Shown piece after piece: positions 10,957 through 22,268 of a stretch of DNA of 64,000 nucleotides. The notes under the pieces are model-generated. The model was not told the origin of the DNA. It saw only the letters and a program-made list of their open reading frames with translations, and searched no databases. How positions within the stretch are numbered: the first letter of the stretch is position 1; the number at the start of each line of letters is the position of its first letter. This DNA comes from Neospora caninum Liverpool (taxonomy: Eukaryota; Apicomplexa; Conoidasida; Eucoccidiorida; Sarcocystidae), in contig NC_018388.1 of the NCBI RefSeq assembly GCF_000208865.1, forward strand, positions 310,001 through 374,000, given 5' to 3'. The position numbers were made by a program, and so were the translations under genes.

Positions 10957-13690
10957 ATGTCGTCCATCCGGCAGCCGGACAGAAATGGTGGACCGAGGCT
11001 CTCGTTTACGATGGAAGCAGGTGCAGGGAGGGCATCCCCTTTGGACAGTCCGCTCCACATGTTCCGCATTCCCAAGCGTATACTTCAAAAACTTGTGGAT
11101 CGCAGCACATCGGTAATGGGCAAAAACTCAGTACCAAGCACTGGGGGACTTGGAATGCACAAATTGCCCCTCCATCGTCTGTCAGTCCTTAGCACGCCTC
11201 GTGTCATCGACGCTCAGTCGTTGCGTTTCGACGGGTACGGGAGGAACCTTCACAATCCACAGTTCCCCGTCATTGCGATTTGGACACCGCTGCAACAAAG
11301 TCCCCTGACAACGCCCAGGACGTCTCCTTTGCCATCTCCTATTTCGAAGCTTGTCGATCAAGCTCTTACTGCTGCTCCTGGGTCTTCCTCGTCAAAGGCT
11401 GCTCTGGCTTATTTCAAGTCGTTGGATTATTCCACTTGGTCATTGTCACAGGAACAGCGAAGTCTTATGAATGGCCACAACTGGAGGACCTACCCGTCCT
11501 TCCTCCCTCCTCCCATGAGTGGCCGTCTGGAGAGACTCCGCCTCTTTGCACTACAAATGTTCATACTGGGATCCTTCTTTCATGTGCCCTTCATGGCCTA
11601 CGTAGTTTACAAGAGGTTCTGCACTACAAAAAGAAGGAAAGTAATCTTCTTCATCTTCTTCTCGCTCCTAATCTTCTGTCCAATTACCGAGTGCAGCCCA
11701 GCAAGACGGCTGAGCTTGTGGAAACTTCTGCATCGATATCATCGCACAACTGTCGTGGTGGAGGACGCAAAATGCCTCCCAGCTAAAAGGCCTGTCATAT
11801 ACACAGCATTGCCCCATGGTGTAATACCCGTCGCCCAAGTGAGCTCGTTGTTTTGTTCTTTTCGTAGAAGAGCGTTTTTAAGCATATTCGTAACAGATCG
11901 CTTAACCATTCTGACGCGAGTGCAAAGACGGTGATGGAGAAAAAAATGTGGGTAGCTAATGCTTCACTCACGGGGTATCCTACCTGGACACGGTCGTAGG
12001 GTGACTGGTCGATGCTATTTAGTCCCTGCGCCCCGTCAGGAAACCGGCCCCTCCGTGTCAATGTTTTGTACCACAGGCACTGCTACCCTTAAACGACTTC
12101 AACTCCCTTATTGGGCACTTCCGGTTGGCCATCGCCTCCATCGTGAAGCGGGTTCCAGTTTGGGGTCACTTCGCTTGCGTTACAGGCGCGCAAGACGCCA
12201 CTCGGTACAACTCCGCAGTACTTCTGCTTCCGTGAAAAACCTCTCCAGAGCAGGCCGCACCTCGACGGAGAATCAAGCAAGCGAGAAGGGGTTCTACATG
12301 AGCTCGTTTATGAGCTGCGAGGAACTGATGCAGTTAACAATGTTACTAGGTTCTCTGAAATCATCTCTTTTGTGGTATTGAGGAGAGAGCAGTCATTTAG
12401 CACGCAAGCGAGCACCACCAGCACGTGCTCTCCGGAGGTGCGGAGCGCTCCGCTGCGCCATGACCCCGTGGCAGGTACCCGTGTCATTTCTGACTTCCCG
12501 TCTGGCTGCATTTTCCTCTGACACAGAGCAAAACTGCGGGAGGCCCTAACGAACAGCGGAGACAGCGTTGTTCTCGTTCCGGGAGGGATAGCGGAAATGT
12601 ATGCTATCAACCCGAGTAAAGTAAGACTACACTCTTCTTGTGGTGTATGTATCTGTTTAAAAGGCATTGCTAAAACAAATCGTCTCCCTTTCGACATCAA
12701 TTGCACAAGTCAGCGATTAAGATCCAGGGCTTCTGTCACTCCCATGACGTTCAGACTCCATAGCCAGTCTAGTGGCTGTTTTCTGCATAGGAATGGGAGG
12801 CGAGGAGGAAGTTCAGGTTCTTCATTTGGTGCTAAATCACCCGAGGCATACGTGTGGGACTGGTATTTCCCAGGAGTGCCTACACTTGAATGAACGGAAA
12901 GGCCTTTTGAAGCTTGCCCTCGAGACCGGTGCGGAGATTGTCCCCATCTACTGCTTCGGCAATACTCAAACTTTCAAGCTTGCAAAGGGATGCAGGACTC
13001 TTCAGCCGTTTGCAAGGTGAGTGGACTCATCCAGCCATACAGATCGTTATTTGTATCCCACCTGACCTGAAATTTTGACCCGTGTTTCATTCCCATCAAA
13101 TACGTGGCGCTTACGGTGCCTTCGCCGGTAATGATAACCTTTGGGTGTCAACGCCTGCTGCTTTCCTGTTCCAGACTGTTTCGCATTGCTCTACTTTTGT
13201 TTTATGGGCGATTCGGGCTGCCCGTCTCCTTTGAGGTACCTCTGCTGTACGTGATTGGCAAGGCGTTACGGTTCCCCCAGATCCAGCAGCCTTCATCGCA
13301 GGTAATGAGTTTCAGAAATATATCTTTCATTGCTGCGTGAAGACACAAGTCAGTAACGGAAGCATTTTGGCACATTCTTTGCCCATTTGCGCGTATACTA
13401 GCAGCTGTTGTTTTCAGACTCGAGAAAGTGTTCCTAGTACACAACTATCGGCCGCGTCGTTCGCACATGGAATTCGTTCCGCAAGGAACCTTGCTGCTGT
13501 CGGCTCATTCTGAACAAGTAATCAACAGCTTCACGGCGAGTTTCCGTCCATTTGTATTCTTATGGCGTGTGTGTGTTTTTGACAGGACATCGAAGCAGCA
13601 CAAAAGCAATATCTGGCCGCAGTGCAGCGAATTTTTAATACGTACAAGGGTCTCTACGGATGGCAGTATAAATCTCTGGAGATAGTGTGA
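10957..13690 (+). CDS. DGAT2-type acyltransferase, tandem copy 2 (canonical PHG motif)
   Basis: Six exons: 10957-11838, 12077-12204, 12527-12620, 12874-13016, 13175-13301, 13586-13690; 492 residues. Predicted acyl-CoA:(mono/di)acylglycerol acyltransferase of the ER membrane. Visible features: a conserved N-terminal patch shared with copy 1 (LPLHRLSVL...RVIDAQSLRF); two hydrophobic segments before the active site (ALQMFILGSFFHVPFMAYVV and VIFFIFFSLLIFC); the active-site motif LPHGVIP (His287, Gly288); VPGGIAEMY; the ETGAEIVPIYCFGN block; GRFGLPVSFEVPLLYVIGKA; and a final KGLYGW segment. Exons 2-6 are 128, 94, 143, 127 and 105 bases, the same as in copy 1, while the introns differ in length. 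Start: the frame opens upstream with a non-ATG codon, so the first in-frame ATG at 10957 is used; a second ATG at 11011 is possible. This copy retains all expected motifs and is the better candidate for an active enzyme. Confidence 0.93.
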
Positions 13691-14328
13691 CGCGGCAGCA
13701 TTGTGGCCGCAAGGTTGCTACCCATTCATTCGACTATTTTCGATACGCAATCTGCTGGCAACGACTCTTCTGTTATCTTTTAGAGCCTGCCACTACTCGT
13801 CAAAGAGTAACAGCTGCTGCAGGGGAAGCGAAAAGTAACACTCAATTCTTGTTTGCAGCTGCTAGGGATAAATGGTGCTAGACAGCAGATGATCAGGCCA
13901 AGTGCGCTAGCGGGTATTCTGCAGTGATGGGGTTGTCCTTGATCGTCTGACAGCGTGGTAGGCCGTTGTGTGGCCTCGTCTTAAGTTCAGCGTATCAGCA
14001 CAGTACGGTTGGGTCCAGCAACCACGGAGGTATCACACTCTTGGAGCCATCCTCTGATACGTCAGCTTTCGGCTTTCACAGGAAGGAGTTGCTATATTCC
14101 ATCGATATAATGGCGTACTAAGGGTATAGTGCTGCATCTACGTGTCGTCGCTGCTTCGGTACAGTTGGACAAAACAGGTTATTGTAGTGCACCGTGAGCT
14201 CATCGATTGGAGTACGTGCGGGTTGCTCGCCACGAAGGAACTCTGTTTCGGTTACTGTGGAGACGTTTGAAGGAGAGGTTTTGTGAAACCATTGAGGGTT
14301 CCAATGTGCCACTATCGTTTCACTCGAC
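13691..14328. other. Spacer after acyltransferase copy 2
   Basis: Presumed 3' untranslated and intergenic sequence. The frame at 13687-13881 is short and featureless. No repeat or RNA gene was seen. Confidence 0.45.
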
Positions 14329-14664
14329 ATGTTGCAGCGAGATCAAGAAGCGGTAAATGCAGCATGTTCGGCTTCTTCTACTCTTTGTCCGTCAGCTACT
14401 TCCTCCTACCGTCGGTGGGACATTGCACTTTGGACTCACGCGTTAACTGTGGCGCTCTTTTTCCATGTCCCGAAGGAAGCTGTGGCACGGTTGTTGGCTC
14501 TGCTGCAAAGCCACAGTGTGTCGCCGGACGCCAAACACATCTCAGACTGGAAACGCCCAACGAATGAAAGCTCGGAGCTCACTGTGTCCGACCTAAAGAA
14601 ACTCTCGGCCGCTTATCCCGGAGCGCATCGCCAGCGCCCGTATGAACGATTGAGGAGTGATTAA
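14329..14664 (+). CDS. Small hypothetical protein, 111 codons
   Basis: Single uninterrupted frame from ATG to TAA. No family recognised. The translation reads like a real protein: a Ser/Ala/Cys-rich first 30 residues, a hydrophobic stretch (WDIALWTHALTVALFFHVP) that could be one membrane helix or a buried amphipathic helix, a leucine-rich helix (AVARLLALLQSH), and a polar C-terminus rich in Arg and Pro. It could also be the last exon of a longer gene, because a CAG lies just inside the start (TTGCAG), so the true start is uncertain. It faces the minus-strand candidate that ends at 14806, giving a compact tail-to-tail arrangement. The alternative is a chance frame: at this length chance ORFs are common, so support rests only on composition. 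Confidence 0.4.
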   Translation: MLQRDQEAVNAACSASSTLCPSATSSYRRWDIALWTHALTVALFFHVPKEAVARLLALLQSHSVSPDAKHISDWKRPTNESSELTVSDLKKLSAAYPGAHRQRPYERLRSD

Positions 14665-14805
14665 TCCGTAGCCGAGCACACGGTAGCTACGTGTCTTGTT
14701 TAGAAGGCATCGAAGTGATGTGCACAAGCCAACGGTACTTAGCAAAGTATTAACCGTTTCGATGGATTTACAATCAAAGTTTAAATGGTGCGTGAGCCGA
14801 GCAGT

Positions 14806-15900
14806 TCAGCATCCAGCGCGAAACAAGATCAACACGTGAGTGCGGCCACAAACGGCTGCATACTGTTCCACAAGGACTCGCGGCCTGTCAGAGGCCGCGC
14901 CCTTGTATTCAGTCACCATTTCCGTTCGTTGCACCTGAACCACGTGTGGCCATTCCGAGTAATCATCCCCTGATGCGCTCTTGCTGTCTCCTACTTGAAA
15001 GGAATAGCCTTCCGCGCTGCCGCCGCCTCCAGTGTACTGACTATCTTTTCCTTGGACAGTCCGATGATGTTTGAGTTTGCTGTTGTAGGCAGTGGCCACT
15101 CCTTCATTGACAACCAACTCAAGTTGCACACTCAGCGACTGAAGATCACCACATTCCCGTGCAACATGGCAGTGTAAGCATAAAGGAAGATGCCAGCATG
15201 CATCATGTGTTTTAGTGAACAAAGGGAAGTTCGCAGGTCAATATTCTGTGATTAAATGATTCACGGGAAAAGGAGGGTAAAAGCTGAATGCGTGAATCCA
15301 CAGGAGGAGAACTTGCACAGTCAACGTGACTCGCTGGGAATGAAATATAAAAAGGCTGTGATTGGTTACATAATTACGAATGAGTTTATGCTCTAAAACA
15401 CGCCTCGAGCATATTTGGAGATCGACCCCTCTGACCCCTCCGAGCCCGTGTTTTCTCCTTACAATTGCTCAGAGTCCACTTCGTGTGTTTCGCACACACA
15501 AAATGTGCCCGGATCCTCATGTAACTGTTGAAGGGCCTGCCAAAGTGTTACATATGTGAGATTCTACGCGCACAGGAGCGGTCCTGCTGGAGCCTGAATA
15601 ACTCCTAAAAAGATCGTGCGGCATAGCTCCTAGTTTAGTTTTGCATCGGCATATTCCGAGTCTTCCTTACTGCAACTTGAACACCCACAGCTTCCCTGTT
15701 AAGCTTGCCAGGTAAGAACCTGTGGTTAGTTTGTTACAAGGAAGCTGCCCCTTAGGCCCGTTGACCCCATGACACCATCAAAAAAGAGCTTTTTAATCTT
15801 CTGGCCGTGAAAATGTACCACTCCCGACTCCCGGGAATCAGCTGGCGTCCCGAGGGCTGCGGGAGAGCCACGAAGGGGCAACAGTTCCATGGGATCTTCG
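14806..15900 (-). CDS. Candidate 3' exons of an unrecognised minus-strand gene
   Basis: Two segments join in phase. The first, 15900-15738, begins after a pyrimidine-rich TTTCTAG and ends at CTT|GTAAC; it encodes a segment containing DPMELLPLRGSPAALG and KIKKLFFDGVMGSTGLRG. The second, about 15138-14806, begins after CTTCAG and encodes SLSVQLELVVNEGVATAYNS, a Gly-rich loop (YTGGGGSAEGYSF) and a C-terminal EQYAAVCGRTHVLILFRAGC before the stop. The acceptor of the second exon has a weak pyrimidine tract, so its boundary is uncertain. Earlier exons should lie at higher coordinates; coding-like pieces at 16206-16331 and 16738-16859 are open and flanked by splice-like signals, but I could not connect them in phase. 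No family recognised, partial model only. Confidence 0.35.
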
Positions 15901-18099
15901 CTAGAAAGGAAGAAGGCAGAAGCATCATTTTTAAAATTGCTTGTGTTGAACAACGACAGGAACAGAGAAGGGGGATTCCGAGTTTAGGCACTCAACATGG
16001 GCAGAACAGCCATACCACACCCGAAGTTGACGGCGTCTCATCCTACTGTCTTGTGAAGGAGTGGTCTTGCCCACAGTGAGGTAGTGTCCCAGTGCTGTAT
16101 TTATTTGCAGCTGCAACTAACTCGAATACATCCTCCTCCTTGAATTTAGGAATGATGCTGTGGTTCCCCAAACAGGTGCACTTTAGCTCATGCTCGAGAG
16201 CTCACTTTTCCCATGAAGCCCACGGAGGCCACTGCCTTCAGTTGTACAAATGGTAGAAGACATAGGTCCCGTTGTATCTCTAGAATCTCCTGGATGGGCG
16301 CTGCTGTGTGTCGTCGATGGTTTCACTGATTCTGTAAGTCGTGTCCCCTTCCTTGGCCCGCTGCTAGACGACGCTTGCCTCAGTCCAAGTCTTCGTCAAA
16401 GCAATGAAGGCGCCTTGGCTCAAGGGCCGCAACAGCAGCGTACAATGCAGAGAGAACAAACAAAATAGTAGCAGAGGGAAAACGTAGTGCAGTGAACAGC
16501 CATGACTTGGACAGCAGTAGTTGTCGCGTGCGGCCTGCTGATTCTAGATTTGAGAGTAGCCGCCTCGCTTTGCTACAGATACTGTACTACGTGACAGGAC
16601 ACTGGCGTACATCAGAGAGGTACGCGTAGCGACCCTAGCTCTTGAGCAGTCAGCGCTTGTCTTTGCCATCTGACAGACTGAAATCGCTGCATGGTTGCGT
16701 GTGTCACAGCCGGGTTTCTAAGCATGAGGCCATCTACCTGTTAGATGGCATTGTGTTTTCTAAAAATCTCCAGAGGCCCCAAGCTTCTATGTGGGCGGTT
16801 GTTTCTGTCAGTGTTGCTGTGGCAGAAGCCGGCACACCGGGACAGTTATCCACGCTGTTCTGCAAATGGACAGCTGGACAAAACATCATTGAAATCCCCT
16901 CGAAGAAAGCTATTTGAGAATACATTCCCCGGATCATTTATTTCTGAACACCGCGTGTTTGAAGTGCGGTGTCCGTCAGGCCACTACTATTAGAGCATGG
17001 TGGCGTTCTAGCGTCTGGGGGAGACGAGGAAAGGAAGCTAGACAGCGGGGTGACACTCTTGCTTCATCGCCTACATCGCCTATCGTTGCGAGACGTTGAC
17101 TAACACTGCAGGTGAATCGAGCACCACATTTTCGGTGGAAGCATCCGCACTAGAATCTTTGTTAAATCTAAATAAAAGGGAAGTACGCACGCGAAAGACA
17201 TGCGGAACGAAAAAACGCAAATCAACAATGGCTGCATGACTCCCGGCTGGCTGGCAACTGCAGGTGCTGTGGCTGCCTACCACACAGCGGCGAGCCGGCT
17301 AGGCAAGACAAGGCCTGAAACTTTCAGGTAAATGGGTTGTGCCGCCTTTCACGAATGCTGACTCTTCAGTCATTACCTCAAGTGAATATGTTTTAGGTGT
17401 CCGCGAAATTTCCTTACTAGCGTGTGGTGCCTGCTTTCTTCCGATTATCGGACTCGCGTCGTTCAGAAAGTTTGATTTTTTTTCGTGCTAGTGCGCGGAG
17501 GGCCAGTCAAAGACACTGTACCAGGTGCGCAAGATGCCGTACTCAGGATCGAGACCTTGGAAGTGTCTGCAGTGTGGTATATTCCCTGTTTCGTCGATTT
17601 TATCGGCCTTTTACCATTTGCACGAATGGGGCATCTGATCACCTAGGAGGCCGCCGCCAGAGTTCGTCGGTGGCACCGCACATTGACAGTCGTGCCAGAG
17701 AAAGGTTTTCCAGGGATCCGTTGATGCTGCAGGCAAATGTGGGTCCTTCATCGGTGTATTATCCTTTTTCTTGTTTTTCGTCACTCTCCGTAACCAGTGC
17801 CCTTTTGCCCATATGAGCTGGAGGACCGTATCATGTGCCAGCTGCCGCCCAGGTTCGAGCCACTCATTTGGGCTCCTGATAGCGCACAATCTCATCTCAA
17901 TACGCCGTCGCCCTCGTCCACCTGCGTGTTCTAAATGCTGCCATTGGGAAATCTGGTGGTCTGAGAAGACGCTTATGTTTTTGTTGCGCGCAGTGAACGA
18001 CTTGCGTGTAACCCCAGCTTGCCTCGGTCAAATGACTTGTTTCTTGCAGCGCTGTGCTGGTTTGCCTAGTGGGGTTCCTCTGCTGCGGCGTTGGCCGTG
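15901..18099. other. Unresolved region and upstream sequence of the DHHC gene
   Basis: On the minus strand, segments 16859-16738 (after TTTGCAG, before AACAG|GTAG) and 16331-16206 (after CTTACAG, before AAAA|GTGAGC) are open and read like exons, but their phases do not join each other in the open frames. On the plus strand the frame at 17424-17816 has no recognisable content and probably lies in the 5' leader or promoter of the DHHC gene. The likely divergent promoter interval is about 17.3-18.1 kb. Confidence 0.35.
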
Positions 18100-21000
18100 A
18101 TGGCAGACGGAGACTCGTCACCCTTTTTGGAGGGAGGACGAGGGCCACGAAGGGCTCCCACTGAATCCCCTGTCAGTCAGAGCTGTCCTAGTCGAAGATT
18201 TCAGTCACCCGAAATGTTTACCAGAAACCGTGACGGTCCCCGGCGGGAATCGTTCTGCTCGCTGTCATCTGTGGATTCCTGCGCCCCCCCCACAATCTCT
18301 CCCTGTGTTCCCCAATCAGGGAGCAAGCATGAACTTCCGGCTTCCGAAGCCGCCCACTCTTCTGCTGCTCGGGCTGCCCCCGAGGGGACATTTGCCAGGT
18401 TGCCACGCAGCCATGGTGCAAGTCAACCGCAAGGGGAGTGCCCATCGGATGCTACGACGTCAGCTGTTTCCGATACATCCTCCCAGGCTCCACAGGAGTT
18501 TCCCATCTTCACTGATTCGCTCGCCTCTTCGAGCACATCTGAAGTGTCTCAAGGTCCACCACATGATACTGCGGAGGCGCTGGGAGACGCGTATATCTCT
18601 GGGATCATATCGAACGACGAAGAGTTTTCCGAAGACCCTCTCAGCAGCGATGAGGAAGACGTGTCGTCACTTGACCTGATCAAAGACATAAGCCCTGAAA
18701 GTCCGCCTGATGGACCTCCCGTATCACTGGATTCCGCCAGCGAACCTGTATCAAAGCTCCACCATTCCCCCTCAAGACTGACTACGGGCATGCGGAGAAC
18801 ACCTCAAAGTGCAAGAGAGGGTTTCTCAGCAATGCGGAAAGACGCACCGATTCGACAGCCAGCTGCTCCCCCCACGGCTCCAACTCGGCCTCTTCCCTCA
18901 AGGCGGTGTCAGTGGCTCCGAGCCCTTCCTGTCGTCTTCCTTCTGGTGTTGATCGCCTATATTCTAGCTGTTTTCGTAATGGTTAGTGAACTCCTCTGGC
19001 GTATACAGAACAGAGGTCAGGGCACTGGGTGCAGTTTCCTAACTCGCATGCGTCTTCACGGGCTGTTTTGCAGCAACTGCTTCGGGGCGCTCGTCGCACG
19101 GTGGTGCACATGTCGATGGTCAACGGCCCTTCTCGTGCTTCTCTGCCCGTTGGCTACGGCTCGTATCGGAGAAAATCCCCACTCCGTAAATGAAAATTCT
19201 TCGCTAACTCGGCGTATCCCCTCTTCTGTGCTCTTATGCTGCAGTACCACGCTCTCCCCTTGCTGCAGTTGAACGTCCCGCAGTCGATGAAGCTTGTTTC
19301 TGCTTACAACCGGTGAGTTGTCTTGTCTTCTGCTGAACCGAATCCAAAGACAGTGTACTCATACGCACAGTTGTGTAGTTCGGAGGAGGAAACAACTGGT
19401 CGGTTCGGTATCCATATGCTTTACGTCTCCATACTCCACACGGTCGCACCTCCGCACGCATGGGCTTGCGCATGGCGTCGAACATCGTGTTTCTGCGTCG
19501 TAGTGCTTCGAGAAGGAGTGGCAATTCCTCAATTCCGCGCCCGACGATCCCGTGGCCCATTCGGCAATGCTCGTCAATGCAGACGATACATCTGGCTTCG
19601 TCAACCGACCGTTCTCCTGCAGCCGTGTGCCCCAATTCGGTTTATGGCTGTTGTTGTCTCGATAGAGCGCTGTGTCTGGCCTCACGCTTATCGGATATCG
19701 GTACGTGGGTCTCTGCGTGTGATACTCAGAGGCCTGTTTGAGCTGGTGGCCGTCGGCATTCTTACTCTCCTCTTCCTCGTCTCGTATTGGCTAGCTGTCA
19801 TCACCCCGCCAGGCAGCATCCCGGATACTGAAGAATGGTCCTACGCGGCGCCCGATGTTTTCGACATAGAAGGACTCCCATCTGTCGTGGTACGCTTTCG
19901 TTTACGAACAAGCTAAGGGAATGTATCTGGTGCCCGAGTGCTGCTCCAGAGGACAAACTGTCCTTTTTCCACACGGTCTCTGGAGCTTGAATATTGCGCT
20001 TACACTTCACTCGACACCTCAGCGAATCTTCTCGAGCCACGCAGACTGCGCAGGATTCAGGCGCCATTGATTCGATCCACGTCTAAACTACTGTTAGCAC
20101 AAGAGCGTCTGCACTTGTGTTCGTTCCCAGTGCCTAAGGGACGTCTTGACTTTTTCTGCACAGCGCCCAGGCTATAAGCTAGTACGCGAGACATGCCATC
20201 ATCCGTTCTCCTGCGCCTCCCTAATGCATGCTCACCGTATCCTTTTTCACAGGAAACCAAGAAGACGGGTGCTCGTCGCCACTGCAAATGGTGTCGCCGT
20301 TTGAAACCGGATCGGGCCCACCATTGTCGAGTTTGTCGTCAATGTGTACTCAAAATGGATCATCACTGCCCGTGGATCTACAACTGTGTCGGCTGGAGAA
20401 ATCACAAGTACTTCATGCTCTCGCTCATCTATGGTTCCCTCGATTCCCTTCTCATTGCAATCTGCATGTTTGAAACGGTCAAACGAGTAGTAGCGTCGGA
20501 ACAGGTAAGCGGAACTCTTTGCTTTTTCTGTCTTCAAACGGTGCTGCGAACATGGTTCAGTATTGTCTGGCTGCGGAACCGATACGGGAGCGCAACGGGC
20601 CAACGGATACTTCGTAGCAAACTGTAATCTCACTCAAGTCGTTAGACGCCCGGTTCGGAATTCACTTTTTGCTCACCAACCACAATTTACAGCAATAGGT
20701 TCCACATGTCAAGCAGCCTGAAGAGATATTGTTTGTGGACTAGCATCGACCCCTGGTTCCAGCGGTTCATTCTCAGATGTTGATCACCTCAAAGAAGCAA
20801 GTGCAGGACGGATCTTGTCCCTATGAGAGAGGTGAATCTCTACGCAACTTGATTTGACTGCGGCGTCAACAGTGCACAACGATCGTACAGTGGCTAATCG
20901 ATCATACGTATACACGATCTCCAATTACCAGTTTCGCAATATTCATTACTAGACCCAAGCCATTTGTGTTCGAATGTGACAATCGTTCTTGCCTGACCCC

Positions 21001-22268
21001 TAACGATACCTAGGCATCCGTGAGTATCGAAGCCAATTTTTCTGGCTGCGGTGTCTTTGTCTGTCCTGTTTTCAGACTCAATTCGAGAAAATGTTCATGG
21101 TGCTGTTCGCAGAGACGCTCGATATTTTCCTCTGCGCGCTCATCACTGGGTTTTTCTTTTTCCACACCCAGTACGTCATTTGGAGCACGATCTCGAGTTT
21201 AGATCCTGCTGGTACTGTTCGTTTGTTTGGGACAGAGCAACCCGGTGGTGCGACTGACAGACCCGAGTTCAGTCGCCCTGGATTTGACAGGGAGAGGACA
21301 CGCATGTCTCTTGTGGAACGCCCAGATGGGCAGATCTCTCGGTTACAGACCCCCGGCATATACAGAGTGGTGCGTTAACTCGACTAAACACCAGGTAGTA
21401 CCTTAGTGACTGCCGGCATTCCGTTGGTTGAGGGCTCAGGATACGGCTCATCATCTCGTGCACGTTCCTGAATGGACGGTCATTGGTCTCGCACTTTTGA
21501 CTTTCCGCGTCTTTCGCACATCTCTTTTCTGCAGCCTGGTTTGCAACGGCATGACAACAATTGAGTTCTGCGAGAAGCAGTTCATGCGCCCGCGCATGCC
21601 CGCTCAAGAAGTAAGTCTTCGAGTTCCCTTACGATGCCGGCGTGAGCCACAGTCTGGCCGTGCTATCTGCAGCATGGCAGCCCTCGAAAATGTCTCTTTA
21701 ACTAGTTACGAAATACCGCCTATCTTGTTTGTCTTCCTTTCAGAGTCTGTGGAACAAAGGCTGTTGGAGAAACTTCAAGGATGCCTTCGGATCAAATCCG
21801 CTAATGTGGTTTCTGCCCATCGGTAAGTACGCGTCCCAGATACCGGGAAAGCCTGTGAGTAACGTGATAGCGTACCGGCATATCTCCAGGATGAGCAAAA
21901 TTGGTATGGAGAAACGTGAGAGTGTGCCTCGGGGTCATGCTACAAAGCACATATCTTGTAAAGTCCCAAAGAATGTTTTCGTGGCCATTGTTTGTTGGGA
22001 GTAGAATGACGCACACCATTCGTTTTCAGTTCGTTTGGGAAATAGTGACTTCCGTAGCTGGACCGACGTTATCGCACGCAGGACGACGGTTTTCTAGTCG
22101 TCCGCAAACCAGCGTCTGTTTTTACTTCATCTGACGTGTGTTCCTTCCGCAGATAATCGACCAGGAGATGGTGTTCATTTTATCACCGAGGACACACGGC
22201 TGCTTCACACCCCAGTTCTGCGGCAAATTCGCTCCTTTGAGCCGATAATCGAATCGTCATTGGACTAA
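18100..22268 (+). CDS. DHHC-type protein S-acyltransferase (palmitoyltransferase)
   Basis: Eight exons: 18100-18981, 19245-19312, 19730-19889, 20253-20504, 21076-21170, 21535-21610, 21744-21822, 22153-22268; 575 residues. The enzyme attaches palmitate to cytosolic cysteines of membrane-associated proteins through an acyl-Cys intermediate. Seen in order: a Ser/Pro-rich disordered N-terminus of about 270 residues with an acidic cluster ([19 protein letters not shown]); transmembrane helix 1 (about 272-294); helix 2 (about 318-340); the Cys-rich zinc-binding DHHC domain starting [16 protein letters not shown] with the catalytic DHHC at 406-409 followed by [11 protein letters not shown]; helices 3 and 4; the TTIE motif (TTxE) at 493-496; and the post-helix-4 segment [20 protein letters not shown]. 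All expected family motifs are intact. The upstream frame starts with TTG, so the ATG at 18100 is chosen. Coccidia have many DHHC enzymes, and which one this is cannot be said from sequence alone. Confidence 0.95.

Noticed and set aside
17840..17865. tRNA T-loop-like GGTTCGA sequences (also near 25439 and 29074)
   Set aside because: No matching acceptor stem, D-loop or anticodon arm at the right spacing could be folded around them.
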